Assembly (NCBI GenBank): GCA_946902875.1
Contig: OX336340.1
Location: 479,501-543,500, forward strand
Reading direction: 5' to 3'
DNA length: 64,000 nucleotides
Source: Nematopogon swammerdamellus
Taxonomy: Eukaryota; Arthropoda; Insecta; Lepidoptera; Adelidae
This document shows positions 21,426 through 31,660 of this stretch, one piece after another (positions within the stretch are counted from its first letter, which is position 1; each line of letters begins with the position of its first letter). The notes under the pieces were generated by a model. It did not search any database. It was not told the DNA's origin and saw nothing but the letters and a program-made list of their open reading frames with translations. The position numbers were made by a program, and so were the translations under genes.

Positions 21426-21778
21426 TCTATTCAGGTACAATACAGTACCTACTTTGAAGCAATAAGAGTTTCTAACTTTCTATCTAACTAAAAGAGAATG
21501 TATTGTGCTGCTGTAGAAATAGTTTCACCCGTTCCGCTTCAGACGTCTCAGAATAAGCGGAGACGATAGAAGAATGTGAGAACATCCTAACACTTCACAG
21601 GCGGAGTTGTCTTACTTAACGCGCGCAATGGGGCGTCTCGGTCGCCGCGGGGGCGGGGGCGGGGGGCGTCGCACACAATAGTTACTAAGGCCCTAATGGG
21701 GCGGAAAGGAATACCTCAATGAGTGGCCGCTCCGCGGCGCTGCGGCAAGGAAACGACCCGAAGTTGTGGGCTCATTTT
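21426..21778. other. Unassigned DNA with G-rich patch
   Basis: GGGGGCGGGGGCGGGG at about 21650 could form a G-quadruplex. The flanks are CpG-rich. No coding or repeat signal. Confidence 0.4.
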
Positions 21779-22088
21779 TAGGCTTCCGTATCCATACGGA
21801 TGCCTATTAATAAGGTTACGCCGCCGTCTGTCTGTCTATCTGTCTGTCCGTCCGTCCGTCCGTCCGTCCTAGTGCTGTGTCCTTTGGACCGTAATAGGTA
21901 GCCTGTTAAAATTTTCACAGAATGGATGTGCCAACAAATAATAAAAAAAAAAAAACAAAATTGAAAAAAATCTGGTGGTCTAGAAAGACAAAAAACAGAC
22001 GAATATGGTTTTATTTATGACAGATATGGTATAGCGGATCTACGGAGCCCTCCTTGCGCGAGTAAAACTCGCACTTAACCGATTTTTC
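21779..22088 (-). repeat. Family G repeat
   Basis: GGCTTCCGTATCCATACGG, the GTCCGTCCGTCC array, ACCGTAATAGGTAGCC, AAAATTTTCACAGAATGG and GAGTAAAACTCGCACTTAACC appear in the minus-orientation order. It ends near CGATTTTT. Confidence 0.8.
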
Positions 22089-22839
22089 TTAATTTCACGG
22101 TTTAATAATTCAACGTCATACCAACGCAGCGATAACACTGAGAAAGTACAAGTACCTACTTATTGTAATTTTGACTTTTGTTGACATACCACACTCTGCA
22201 TCACGATAATCGGTCGGGGTAAAGGCAATATTTTTTTTAATCTTATTTTAATCAAGCTTAGAGATAGAAATCAGGGCGCTTCCCTTAGTACTTTTATATA
22301 TGCTGGAAACGCTAATCTTAAAAAAAAATTATAAATACAAAAAACAATAAAGAAAAAAAATTTACATCTTCGATTAGGATTTTGTGTGAATACAGAAAAT
22401 ACTACGCAAATATATAGCAGAAATGTACGCGTTGTTTTTTTTATTTCCTGTTTATTATGATTTTTTTATATTCAGTGTACCTATATAATATCGGCACTGA
22501 AACATTGGCAGTAAATGACTGCTGCCAATGAAGGAACGTAACGCGAGGTAGCGGGGGGCGAGGTGGCGATCAAAGCAGTTGTTTCCCCGCGCAAGTCGCC
22601 ACGTTTCAAAACTCACCCCGTGAGCATAAAGCTTTTTACAAATTCCTCGCCGCCGCGCCGCCGCCACTTCCACCGCTTCCCCCGGCTGCGTGGAGTGCCT
22701 GAAATCCCGAGCGGCGGGTGAATATTTGCCTCGTTTCATTGTTTACATCCGAGGGCTGCACGACTTGTGGATTTATTTGAGGTGGAGGGTTTGCGGAGTA
22801 CCTAAAGGTGAGACGCTTCGGGAAAATTAATTAATTTTA
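22089..22839. other. Unassigned DNA, AT-rich then CpG-rich
   Basis: 22090-22500 is AT-rich. 22500-22740 is CpG-rich and ends with CTCGTTTCATTGTTTAC, a plausible SOX/forkhead-like site pair. No gene. Confidence 0.35.
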
Positions 22840-23060
22840 CTAATAAATTGATCGAAGTCTGCAGGCGTCGAGTCGAGCTAACTAATGAGGGTTCTTCGAC
22901 CCGCCGCGGCCGCCCCCGCCGCGCCGCGACACTACTACACAGATGACAGAACGTACCTTGTTCGCGTGGCCTTACCTTTGCCGGCGACACTGAATCTGTG
23001 TCATTAATTTGTACGTACAGCCGTGGAGAGTGTAAACAATGAGAAATTGTCATGTTTAAT
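22840..23060. promoter_or_regulatory. Possible conserved regulatory segment
   Basis: Homeodomain-like words (AATTAATTAATTTTAC, CTAACTAATGAG, TCATTAATTTG) and a forkhead/SOX-like GTAAACAATGAGAAATTGTC flank a CpG core (22895-22930). The segment is not a recognised repeat. Inference from motif density only. Confidence 0.2.
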
Positions 23061-23344
23061 ATATTGAATTAATAATTCATGGAAAGGTATTCCCCTCGGT
23101 ACACAACGTGCGTAATAAAGCAATTTTTGTGAAATTATAGCTTGTTCTTTACTCCGATTTATACAATCCTGTGAACATATTTTTATTTATTCTTCTTTAA
23201 TTGTTTTCACCCAACTAATATGGCCCATATTAAAAAATATACCTATATTAACCAAGAAATGATACCAGTATTGAGTGTTTTGGTGGAAAATTGGTAGAAT
23301 TAGATAATGAATTAAAACTAGCGGCGCGCAAAAGGCGCGCAATA

Positions 23345-23409
23345 AGTGGAGCGCGCGCTCCACTTGGGAGCCATGGGTAGGCGACGAAAACTGGAGCGCG
23401 CGCTCCACT
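23345..23409. repeat. Duplicated GC palindrome
   Basis: AGTGGAGCGCGCGCTCCACT at 23345-23364 is a perfect 20-bp palindrome. ACTGGAGCGCGCGCTCCACT follows at 23390-23409, and both continue TGGGAGC. The period is 45 bp. Confidence 0.8.
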
Positions 23410-23570
23410 TGGGAGCACAAGGGTTAAATGTCTTAATGTACTTACTTATAAATTTTTCTAATTTTTCTCTACTTGTATCTGTCTGTGCTGGTCCCAATAG
23501 TGATCCGTATGGATCTGGTCTGCTGACGCGCGCGGTAGATCAGGTGCGCGCGCCATGTACACATCATTTA

Positions 23571-23606
23571 GGTGATGTAGCCAACCGTGCCAGTTTCCAT
23601 AAAAAT
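23571..23606 (+). mobile_element. SINE-A 3' end fragment
   Basis: GGTGATGTAGCCAACCGTG with CAGTTTCCATAAAAATG is the terminal 35 bp of SINE-A. The rest is missing. Confidence 0.75.
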
Positions 23607-23609
23607 GAA

Positions 23610-25079
23610 AAAAATTCAAAAAGAAGGGGTGAGGCTCCACCCTCTCATCATCCACCCCCGCGGAGACGTGTGGTTTCTGAGACATTTATGTTTGTTTCGG
23701 GATAAGTCGGCCACTACTAAACAGTTGTTTTCGACTAAAATTAGGCTAATAAAAAAAAAAGTCGGTTTTGGCACGCTGCTCGCCGAGCTACTCGCTCGGC
23801 TCCAAAGACATTAAACCCACCCTCTTCCTGGTTTTTTTAATCTCTTTGCTCGGCTCGTGTGTTGTGATCACAGTTCTAACCTTGATCAAACCTTTTTATT
23901 AAAGATGGTCTAAATTACACTTCTGTTTGCTGTTGCCAGTCGTATTTTTAGAAAGGGCACATCGGCCACTTCAAAATCTAACCGTCAGCTACCCAAAAAT
24001 GCCTGCGCTCAAATCCTATAGCACCCCAAAGCCCAAAGAATGAATAAAAACCAAATAAGTATGTGAATTTTAGGTAAAATAGCTCTTAAAATAGTTGTAA
24101 AATAGTTAACCTCTCGCTCGCGGTATCGGACGCGGCACGGGGCGGGAGGGGTGGCGCAGGGTGGTGACTGGTGACTGGTGAGGGAGGCGCCGCGCCACGT
24201 GGAAAGCTGAGCGACCTGTTTTTCTTGTCAATAAGTCTTCTTGAGACGAGACGTCTGTGTACTCGTATACTTCTCGATGTAATCTGAAACTTTTCGCCTA
24301 AAGAGCAGTTTTAAATGTCAATACGTTTGCACCAGTTTACACAATACACACAGATAAATAAAATAATGTATATATACAATACACCAATATAGACAATACA
24401 CCAAAGAGAATATGAATGTTTTTGTACGTCAGATGTCAAAGATACTTTTTATAGAACATTATTTTAGCTGCAAACCTTTTATTTTTTGGTCCTTTTTTTG
24501 GGATAGGCAAAGGTTATTTAATGCAGCCTTGTCTGTTATTTTAATTTTTTTAATTCTGTCTTCAAATTATTGTTGTTAAAATTTAAATAATTTAAGTAAT
24601 AGTAAGTATAAATAATTAAATTGATACATTGAATGCACTGTATGATTAGAATATTTTAAATTGACGACAAGAAACGCTTTCACGTTCGCATCGGCTTTGA
24701 AGCCTAGAAGCATAGCCTACAACCACCCCCGTTGATGTAGCCGAACGTGAACACTTGCACAGCGCGCACCGCTACCGACGCGCCGCCGCCGACGAAAGGC
24801 AACAGCTGCTACAGCCCCGATAAGCCTCCGAGACTGCGCCGCGGCGCGGCGCGCCTCCGCCGATACAAACGAACCGTCTGCCTTCAAATTAGAAATATGC
24901 AAATAAGCACCGCTAACAACCTTCGTGACTGCACCTACACTCGCTTCCTACGCTAGCTCGACACGTTGTCCTGCCGACATTATTGTGCTTGCACGTATCA
25001 TTACGATTACGTTATAAAAGTTTGACTAAGGCTCTTTACACCAGATACACTTAATTAATAAGTATTTGTAGTCAGATAT
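23610..25079. other. Long stretch with no recognised feature
   Basis: The sequence is AT-rich with CpG patches at 24120-24200 and 24740-24860. Short frames on both strands of 24717-24956 look like by-products of the CpG patch. No repeat family was recognised. Confidence 0.35.
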
Positions 25080-25330
25080 CTCGGTAAAATCTTGCTGTCA
25101 AGCTGTGTTTTCGATAGACTGTAGGCTGTGTTATTATTATGTGGCTACTCACTAAAGTAGGTACTGGTAGTACCTACTTAACATGTATTTAAAAAAAATA
25201 CCCTGAGAAGTTCTTGTCGGTTCTTATTCGCGGGTGTAATCGAACAGGATAGAACGAATTGTGACAAGTTCGAGCGCAGTCTAACTGCCATATAAATGAT
25301 CAATAAACAATGTGATACAATACAATATAT
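25080..25330 (+). repeat. Dispersed repeat D, copy 1
   Basis: CAAGCTGTGTTTTCGATAG, AATACCCTGAGAAGTTC, GGATAGAACGAATTGTGAC and AATGATCAATAAACAATG match 26035-26260 in the same orientation. It ends in an AATAAA-containing A/T-rich tail, so a retroelement 3' end is likely. Confidence 0.65.
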
Positions 25331-25545
25331 TACATTATGTAAGTCGACCAGCCGGCACCGTGGCTTCCTTCGCTTCAAGGCAAGATATCCTTATGACCTT
25401 AGATGTGCTAGAATACGTCAGCTGAAACACCATGTGATTCGATTGTGTAGTTCTCGACTTATTAGCGGCGTCGGCGGCAACGACGGTCGTTCATGATTGT
25501 CCGCTTTATGAGGTTAGTATATTGCGATAGTTGGTCTACCATTCA

Positions 25546-25730
25546 ATCTGGGTTGGTAACACCGTACTGGATGTAAGATGACCGCATAGCAGCCTCGGTT
25601 GTGTTCTCCTCATAGACGTATAAAGGAATTACCCCCGTATATTATTTCTCTATGGTTCTCCTCTAGTCCAGTACAGCCAGCAAACCAGGGAAGTCTCCGG
25701 TATGGCACCTACCTTCTCGGAGGTGATAGT
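25546..25730 (+). mobile_element. SINE-B fragment carrying a 44-bp insertion
   Basis: It runs from GGTTGGTAACACCGTACTGG to CTTCTCGGAGGTGATAG. It is interrupted at 25611-25654 by a tiny TIR element with an 8-bp duplication. Head and A-rich end are missing. Confidence 0.85.
25611..25654. mobile_element. 44-bp MITE with 8-bp target duplication
   Basis: The insert begins CATAGACGTATAAAGG and ends ATTATTTCTCTATG, so CATAGA is inverted at both ends. GTTCTCCT lies on both sides (25603-25610 and 25655-25662), while the uninterrupted SINE-B copies have it once, followed by CTAGTCC. Eight-bp duplications are typical of hAT elements. No coding capacity. Confidence 0.85.
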
Positions 25731-25734
25731 AAGT

Positions 25735-26034
25735 AGGAACGAACGGAGCTTGCAAGTGTTGCAACGAACGCTCCTCAAAGTCTGGCTCTCGATCGAACAA
25801 ATAAAGCTTATACTACAGCGAGATGATTCTAGCAATGCAGTGGCTATTGTGGGAGCGTAGGTAGGTGTGGTGGTAGGACTGAGGTAGGATTTTCACCTTT
25901 TGATTTGAATATTTATTATTTCCTTTCATCCATCGCTAAACAATGATGAAAACAACAAATTACACAATGAGAAACACTTTCTTTTTTTTTTTTGTTAAAG
26001 TTTATTGTTAGTTAGAACTCTCAGCAAAATTGTT
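25735..26034. other. Unassigned DNA
   Basis: No feature recognised apart from a T11 run at about 25984. Confidence 0.35.
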
Positions 26035-26470
26035 AATCTTGCTCTCAAGCTGTGTTTTCGATATACTATGGATGGGCGGTGTTAATATGTGGCTAGTCAC
26101 AAAAGTAATAGTATAAAAAAAATACCCTGCGAAGTTTCTTGTCGGTTATTCTTCGTGGGTGTAAACGAACCGGATAGAACAAATTGTGACAGCTTCGAGT
26201 GCAGTCTAACTGCCATATTATGAATGATCAATAAATCATACAATACAATAAAATTGATCATTTATATTTCAGCATTCGAACTTGTCACAATTCGTTCTAT
26301 CCGGTTCAATTACACCCACAAAGAAGAACCGGCAAGAAACTTCGCCGGGTATATTTTTTTCGAACATTTATTACAAGACAAGACTTGTAATAAATGTTTA
26401 ATACTTAGTATTTTAGTGACTAGCCACATCATAACATCGCCCACAGTCTATCGAAAACAATTTATAATAC
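26035..26470. repeat. Dispersed repeat D, inverted pair
   Basis: A plus-orientation copy (26035-26260) is followed by a minus-orientation copy (about 26268-26470). GAACCGGATAGAACAAATTG is mirrored by CAATTCGTTCTATCCGGTTC, and the stretch containing GGCTAGTCAC by GTGACTAGCC. The right copy has an extra palindromic segment, CATTTATTACAAGACAAG. Confidence 0.7.
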
Positions 26471-27117
26471 TAAATAGTTTTAAATTTACGAAATTAAGGG
26501 CCGGATATTAACAAGCTCGTCTCACTTCTGAAAGGCCGTATTTGAAACATAAATTTAATTTAGAAGAATAAAATTAAAGGAATATTTAAAAGTCCGCCTC
26601 TTTGTGCTTGTAGCCTGTCGATAGCAACACGAACTAGGCGACAAACGTTGAAAATCACCAACGAAATCAATACAGTCAGGTGAAACGTTTTCCAATACAC
26701 TCCGGAAGGTAAACGGCGGCGTCGGTGTGCGCTCCGCTGCTGCACAGGATGCTAACTTCCGGGGTCGTGCGGTGCGGCGCGGCGCGGTTGGGGTAGTAGG
26801 TCACTGGGGCTGCCACGAACTACGCAGAGCACTAGACTCGGCTTCTAGACTTGTTTCTGCACCACTAATACGACTAATACGATAGTTATTCTTCATAGTT
26901 AGTTTCATATCAACACGTTTAGGCAAAGGTTCTCTGTGATGGAGCTCTAGCATTTTTACCCCACGACGGAAGGGATGCGTTTCATTATATGCATTCTTCG
27001 CATATTTTTAAGAAACCAGATATATATTTTTTTTAAACCAGTATGAATATGCCAAGGGAACAGAGGTACCCAAAACAGGCAGATCCTTCCAATTGTGCGG
27101 GAAAAGTTACAGCTAAA
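26471..27117. other. Unassigned DNA
   Basis: CpG-rich at 26700-26800 and otherwise AT-rich. No gene or known repeat. Confidence 0.35.
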
Positions 27118-27185
27118 ACAAAACAAAAACGGTCAAGTACGAATCTAATTCACGTGGAGAGGGTTCCGTACCATGACAATCGGCA
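27118..27185 (+). repeat. Family G 5' fragment
   Basis: AAAACGGTCAAGTACGAATC followed by TTCACGTGGAGAGGGTTCCG matches the start of the copy at 31342. Confidence 0.6.
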
Positions 27186-27290
27186 GAGCTGTTTTTAAGC
27201 CCAGCCCTCATTCGGAAATTATTTTTACGTGTCAGCATACAGTGCATTTTGATAGATTATAAATTTATAACTTAACAGGAGATAACAGCT

Positions 27291-27526
27291 TTTTTTTATG
27301 GAAACTGAAACAGTTGGCTACATCACCTACAACATCCGTGATGTCAGCCCATAACACCGGGTGAACTAGGTGCCACGTCAGTGCTTCCCCTCATTTCATG
27401 TCGGCTACACTGAACTGGGCGGAACACACGAACTATTTACATTGCCGTTTCGACCGACGTTTCGCTCAGTGTGGTGGTACCTAGCCGGGCGGGATAAACC
27501 CTACCACCTAGTAAGGTAAGAGGGGA
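27291..27526 (-). mobile_element. SINE-A without head
   Basis: Minus-strand copy from the TTTTTTTTATGGAAACTG tail through GTCAGCCCATAACACCGGG and GCTACACTGAACTGGGCGG to the core ACCACCTAGTAAGGTAAG. Head missing. Confidence 0.85.
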
Positions 27527-27667
27527 AATACTTTGACAGAAGAATTATTTAAAATGTATAGGAAAATTAATAAGAAAAAGAATAATGCAGTGCAATGTAC
27601 TCAAGTGTGTTTCCATTTACATCTATTTATTCATTTATATATATTATAGGCATACATGCAATGTATT

Positions 27668-27990
27668 GTTTATTGTATAATTTCATCCATAGGTAGGTAA
27701 CCTACGCTTGGACATGTCGAAAATTCCGCCAGTTCTAAATTCAATGCGAAGAAGAACTGACAAACAAACTTCGCAAGTCACAATGTTTTGTTAGTACCTT
27801 ATAAGTATTATATTATAGTAACTTACAAATAATTAACCCATACTACCGCTCACAAGAGCATTCATATTTACAGCATAAACATGAATACTGAAGAATTTTA
27901 CCACACTGCCTATTTAAATTACCTATATCTGGTGTATAGGTGCCATCGTCAATTTTGATACTTCATATTATATCAAGTCAAAAAATAAAT
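27668..27990 (+). repeat. 330-bp dispersed repeat, copy 2
   Basis: See the similar copy at 11618. This copy is not interrupted by a TIR element and ends near TTGATACTTCATATTATATC. Confidence 0.75.
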
Positions 27991-27994
27991 AAAA

Positions 27995-28507
27995 ATTAGT
28001 TTACATTTATTACAAAAAGATGTAATAAGTCATATAAAAAAAATATTATGATACAAAGTGTATCCAAATGTCAAATTGTCAAAGTTTGTTAGTGGAAAAA
28101 ACAGTAGTCAAACTCTTAGATAAAATTACGGTCAGTTACATGTTCGGTGCTTACAACACGTAAGCACCGAACATATATATATATTCGAATTACATACTTC
28201 CAATCGATTTCTCGTCTCGGTATCGTGCACAATTGAATATGGGACAGGAAGGTAGTGCGGGGCGGCGGCGGGGGTGGTGCAGACTAATTGCGGAAGTGAA
28301 GCTCGGTTAGGCCTCGCCGCGACGCAGCTTCCGCCCTCCGCCCCCGCTCCGCCCACCCCCGGGGGCGGGACGGGTGCGCCGCTTGCATGCTCGATGTTCT
28401 TCGTCGACTCAGCACTTTGTGAAATTAGGTTCTAACAAACAGCACACTGTTCTAGTGTCGTCACCGGGTTCGACTGTGATCTACATTATTGTGATTAATT
28501 GATTATT
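27995..28507. other. Unassigned DNA with a perfect short hairpin
   Basis: ATGTTCGGTGCTTAC (28140-28154) pairs perfectly with GTAAGCACCGAACAT (28160-28174) around AACAC. A GC-rich patch (28255-28375) follows. No gene. Confidence 0.45.
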
Positions 28508-28935
28508 TGTACCGTGTGGTCGGTACTTAAAAAGAATAGCCCCACTGCATCTCTCCCCGTCGCATGTCGTAAAAGTCGACTAAGGGATCGTCAGCCTCGG
28601 CAGCTCAGTGGTGCGGTCAGTTATTGGATGGGTGACCGCCCGACCGTTGGAGGCTGACCGTGGTTCGGATTCCACGTTAAACTGTAGGTCCCTTCCCTTC
28701 TTACCTTACTGGGTGGTAGGGTTTATCCCGGCCGGGTTGGTACCACCGCACTGAGCGAAACGTCGGTCGAAACGGCTATGTAAATAGTTCGTGTTTTCCG
28801 TCCAGTTCAGTGTAGCCGGCGCGAAATGAAGGGAAGCACTGACATAGCACCTAGTTCACCCGGTGTTATGGGCTGACATCACGGATGTTGTAGGTGATGT
28901 AGCCAACCGTGTCAGTTTCCATAAAAAAAAAAAAA
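28508..28935 (+). mobile_element. X/SINE-A chimeric SINE, copy 1
   Basis: Family X 5' part (GGTCGGTACTTAAAAAG, CCACTGCATCTCTCCCCG, AAAAGTCGACTAAGGGATC) is joined at about 28589 to the complete SINE-A head (CAGCCTCGGCAGCTCAGTGG, GGATGGGTGACCGC, GGTTCGGATTCC), core, body and A13 tail. The same junction occurs at 60150, so the fusion was copied as a unit. Confidence 0.9.
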
Positions 28936-29570
28936 TATTGATCAGATGAAATTCTTGTGCTAGAAGTCGCTTCGCACTCCTGCCGCTGTTATTTAAACGT
29001 GGAATCAAGGTGGCACGTAGAGAGCGTTTCAACTAAAAGTTCCCTTCACCGTTATGTTGGCTCCACTGTCAGTGTCACTGTCAGTGCTTAAATTCGTGCT
29101 GCCAGATTGTGAAGATTATATTACCTAATAATGTAATCGGTAGTTACCGTATAATAAATACGGTAAATACCGATAATTACGGGTAAATCTGTACACAGCA
29201 ACCCTCAACGCTGTTTTGACAGATAGACAGTGAAGCCAACATAACGGCGAAGGGAACTTTTAAAACGCTCTCTAGAGAATGCATGTACCTATGTATAAAC
29301 AATTAATGTCAAAAAATTTCTTATATAAAAAAAAATCTGGTTGTCATGGTTCCTCTTGAAATGAATAAAAAAAATCACCTAACTTTGAATACTCACTGTG
29401 CCTGCAAATAATAATAATAACCAGTGAAAGCGGCGCCTTGAAAGAGGACACAGAACAACGATCGGGCCACAACAAGACCGGACTTTTTTGCTCTGTGAAA
29501 GAGGAGTACGGCTGAATATAGGTTGACAGGGCCTTAAACGAAGAAATAATATATTATCTCTATTTTAAAG
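28936..29570. other. Unassigned DNA
   Basis: A short inverted match surrounds 29020-29280: GTAGAGAGCGTTTCAAC and TTCCCTTCACCGTTATG against CATAACGGCGAAGGGAA and AACGCTCTC. This suggests a ~260-bp foldback or TIR element, but its ends are unclear. Confidence 0.4.
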
Positions 29571-30400
29571 CGGCAGGTGGCCGAGTGGTTTTGGCATCGG
29601 CTTCTCATGCAAGAGGTCCGCGGTTCGAATCCCGTCGGCGTGTACCAATGTTTTTTTTCTGACGAAAACATGTATGTGCATACCTACACCTGCTGCTTCA
29701 CCGTTCGGAACCGGTGTAAAACTGTAGGTCCCTTCCCTTGACCCTTACTAGGTGGTAGACTCAAATTGTAGCCGACTGGGTTTATACCACCGTACTGGAT
29801 GTAAGATTTTTTTTTTATTTTGGAAAATCAAACAGACATGTACATAAAATAAAAAACAATAAAAAACATAATAACAAAGAATAAATACATTCCCAGCAGC
29901 GTTTTTCACAAAGAAAATTATAGAGGGACGTTACAACTTTAATTATTTAAAAACTAGTAACAATAAACCTACCTAAAGAAAAGAAATCATGAGAGAAAAA
30001 GGCAAAGGCAAGTACACAGCATACAAAACAGGAATTACAATTATAATGAGGAGCAGCAACCACACACACAGGTAAGAGAGTAGGTGATAGATAAAAAGAA
30101 AAGAAAACAACATACTCGTACTTATCACATACACAGAAAAAGAATAGAAAAATGTTTTATTATAATAGGTACAATGATCAGTGGGCGGTAATATCGGAAG
30201 AAGTTGATATTGAAGTTATGACAGCTATGACGTCCGCAAGATGGCCGCATAGCAGCCTCGGTTGTGTTCTCGTCTAGTCCAGTATAGCCAGCAATCCAGG
30301 GAAGTCTCCGGTATGGCACCTACCTTGTCGGAGGTGATATTGGCTGGACCGAGCATGCGCTTTAGCCCCTCCAACTCATACAGGCTTACATAAAAAAAAA
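29571..30400 (+). mobile_element. SINE-B, full-length, with nested insertion
   Basis: The head has an A box TGGCCGAGTGG (29578-29588) and B box GGTTCGAATCC (29622-29632), tRNA-Leu/Ser-like in layout. After a linker (ACCTGCTGCTTCACCGTTCG) come the core (GTAAAACTGTAGGTCCCTTC, GGTGGTAGACTC), the body (GGCCGCATAGCAGCCTCGG, CTAGTCCAGTATAGCCAGC, CTTACCTT-type segment) and the A9 tail after CTTACAT. It is interrupted at about 29808-30237 by another retroelement. Confidence 0.9.
29808..30237 (-). mobile_element. Retroelement inserted in SINE-B, minus strand
   Basis: A T run at 29808-29819 marks the polyA end of a minus-strand insertion. Intact SINE-B copies read GGATGTAAGATGGCCGC without a break at this point. 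AAGA on both sides may be a short target duplication. The insert is A-rich on the plus strand and has no coding signature that I recognise. Confidence 0.6.
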
Positions 30401-31096
30401 TCCCTATTTTCTGGTGTTGAATTTCTGTTGAATGCAAGCGATGGTGCTTAGGTGCGTAATTTGTAATAGCGGCTTGTGGCTGCGTGTCAGTTCGCGTGCG
30501 TAGGAGGCGATGGTCGCGAGGAGGTGAGCCCGCGCCGCGAGAACCTTCTCTCGATAAAATCAAGGATTCCATTAAAGTGTCAGCGGGTGGATTTAATTCT
30601 CGGTGCGGGGGAAGATGCGGATCTGTGCGTATTAACCGGCGACGTCCGGGCGACCATTACCCCGCGATTTATGTAGCGTTATTATCTGTTTCCCTGCGCG
30701 GCGGCATTACCCCGCGCCACCTTCGCAACCTAATCTCCTACCTACTCGCTTACTTAGCTGTTGGATATGTATGTTATGTGTGTGTGTGTGTGAGGGTGTG
30801 TTTAAGGGTGTGTTTAAGGGTGTGTGTATGTGTGTATGTGTTAGTGGACTGGGCTTTCGATATTAATGATTTGCCTGCGTAGCTCATTTCTTGTGGTGAG
30901 AACATAGAATCATTGAATCGAATTATTTAGGCCTCGCTAATTCTACTTAAAGTATTTAGTTTCATCAGGAAACTCGATGCGGAGTAGATAAATAGATATC
31001 CCAGGTTAGGTATGTCATGTCAATAAACAAAAAACAATAATTATAAACAATTTCCAATCCCAGGTTAATAAGCCAAAATTACCATCACGGTACCAT
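30401..31096. other. Unassigned DNA including a CpG-rich possible regulatory segment
   Basis: 30480-30730 is repeat-free by eye and CpG-rich, with alternating AT words (GATTCCATTAAAGTGTCAG, GCGATTTATGTAGCG). It is followed by a (GT)n-like run at 30767-30841 that contains AGGGTGTGTTTA twice. The long frame at 30484-30882 runs into the GT repeat and has no domain. Confidence 0.35.
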
Positions 31097-31130
31097 CCTT
31101 AAAACGAGCGGAGCCGCGCGCACAGCTAGC
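31097..31130 (+). mobile_element. Helitron 3' end remnant
   Basis: AACGAGCGGAGCCGCGCGCA with CAGCTAGC is the Helitron 3' terminus. Nothing upstream is clearly Helitron. Confidence 0.5.
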
Positions 31131-31341
31131 ATTTAACAACGTGATCATTGTTCTAACTAAGGTATTGAACCTTGCTGGCTCTAAGCGTGCGAAGTTAGAT
31201 AGATAGAAATACCTACTCCAGAAACATTTTATAGAAAGCATAGGAGAACAGTTTACATGAGGTGCAATTCTTCCCGTCTATCTTTGGATGTTTGAGTTAG
31301 TAGCAAAATACTTGAGTATGACAATAGTACTCGTAAATAAA

Positions 31342-31660
31342 AAAAAAACGGTCAAGTGCGCATCAAACTCGCGTGGAGAAGGTTTCGTACAATTACGTTT
31401 TCCGTAAACTATAAGGGAACCCTATATTACCTATTTATCCCTATATATTTTAGAGTTGTTCGGGAGATAAATAAAAAGAGATTAATTTTCTTTAATATCT
31501 TTTAAACTATGCATTTTAAAATTATTAAAAATATATATTTGTTTTAATTATATAATTTTACTTAAGCTGTGACAGACGGACAGACAGACAAGACAGAAGC
31601 GAGAGTGATCCTATAAATAAGGTTCCATTTATTCCTCTTGTGAGGTACGGAACCCTAAAA
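31342..31660 (+). repeat. Family G repeat
   Basis: It starts AAAAACGGTCAAGTGCGCAT and ends GAGGTACGGAACCCTAAAAA, with GACAGACGGACAGACAG before the end. The middle is diverged and AT-rich. Confidence 0.8.

Noticed and set aside
29571..29645. Functional tRNA gene
   Set aside because: The same head recurs at 37375 and 40812 joined to the same SINE body, so it is a SINE head. The cloverleaf is imperfect.
30484..30882. 132-codon frame
   Set aside because: The C-terminal half is translated (GT)n. The first half lies in a CpG-rich block without coding features.
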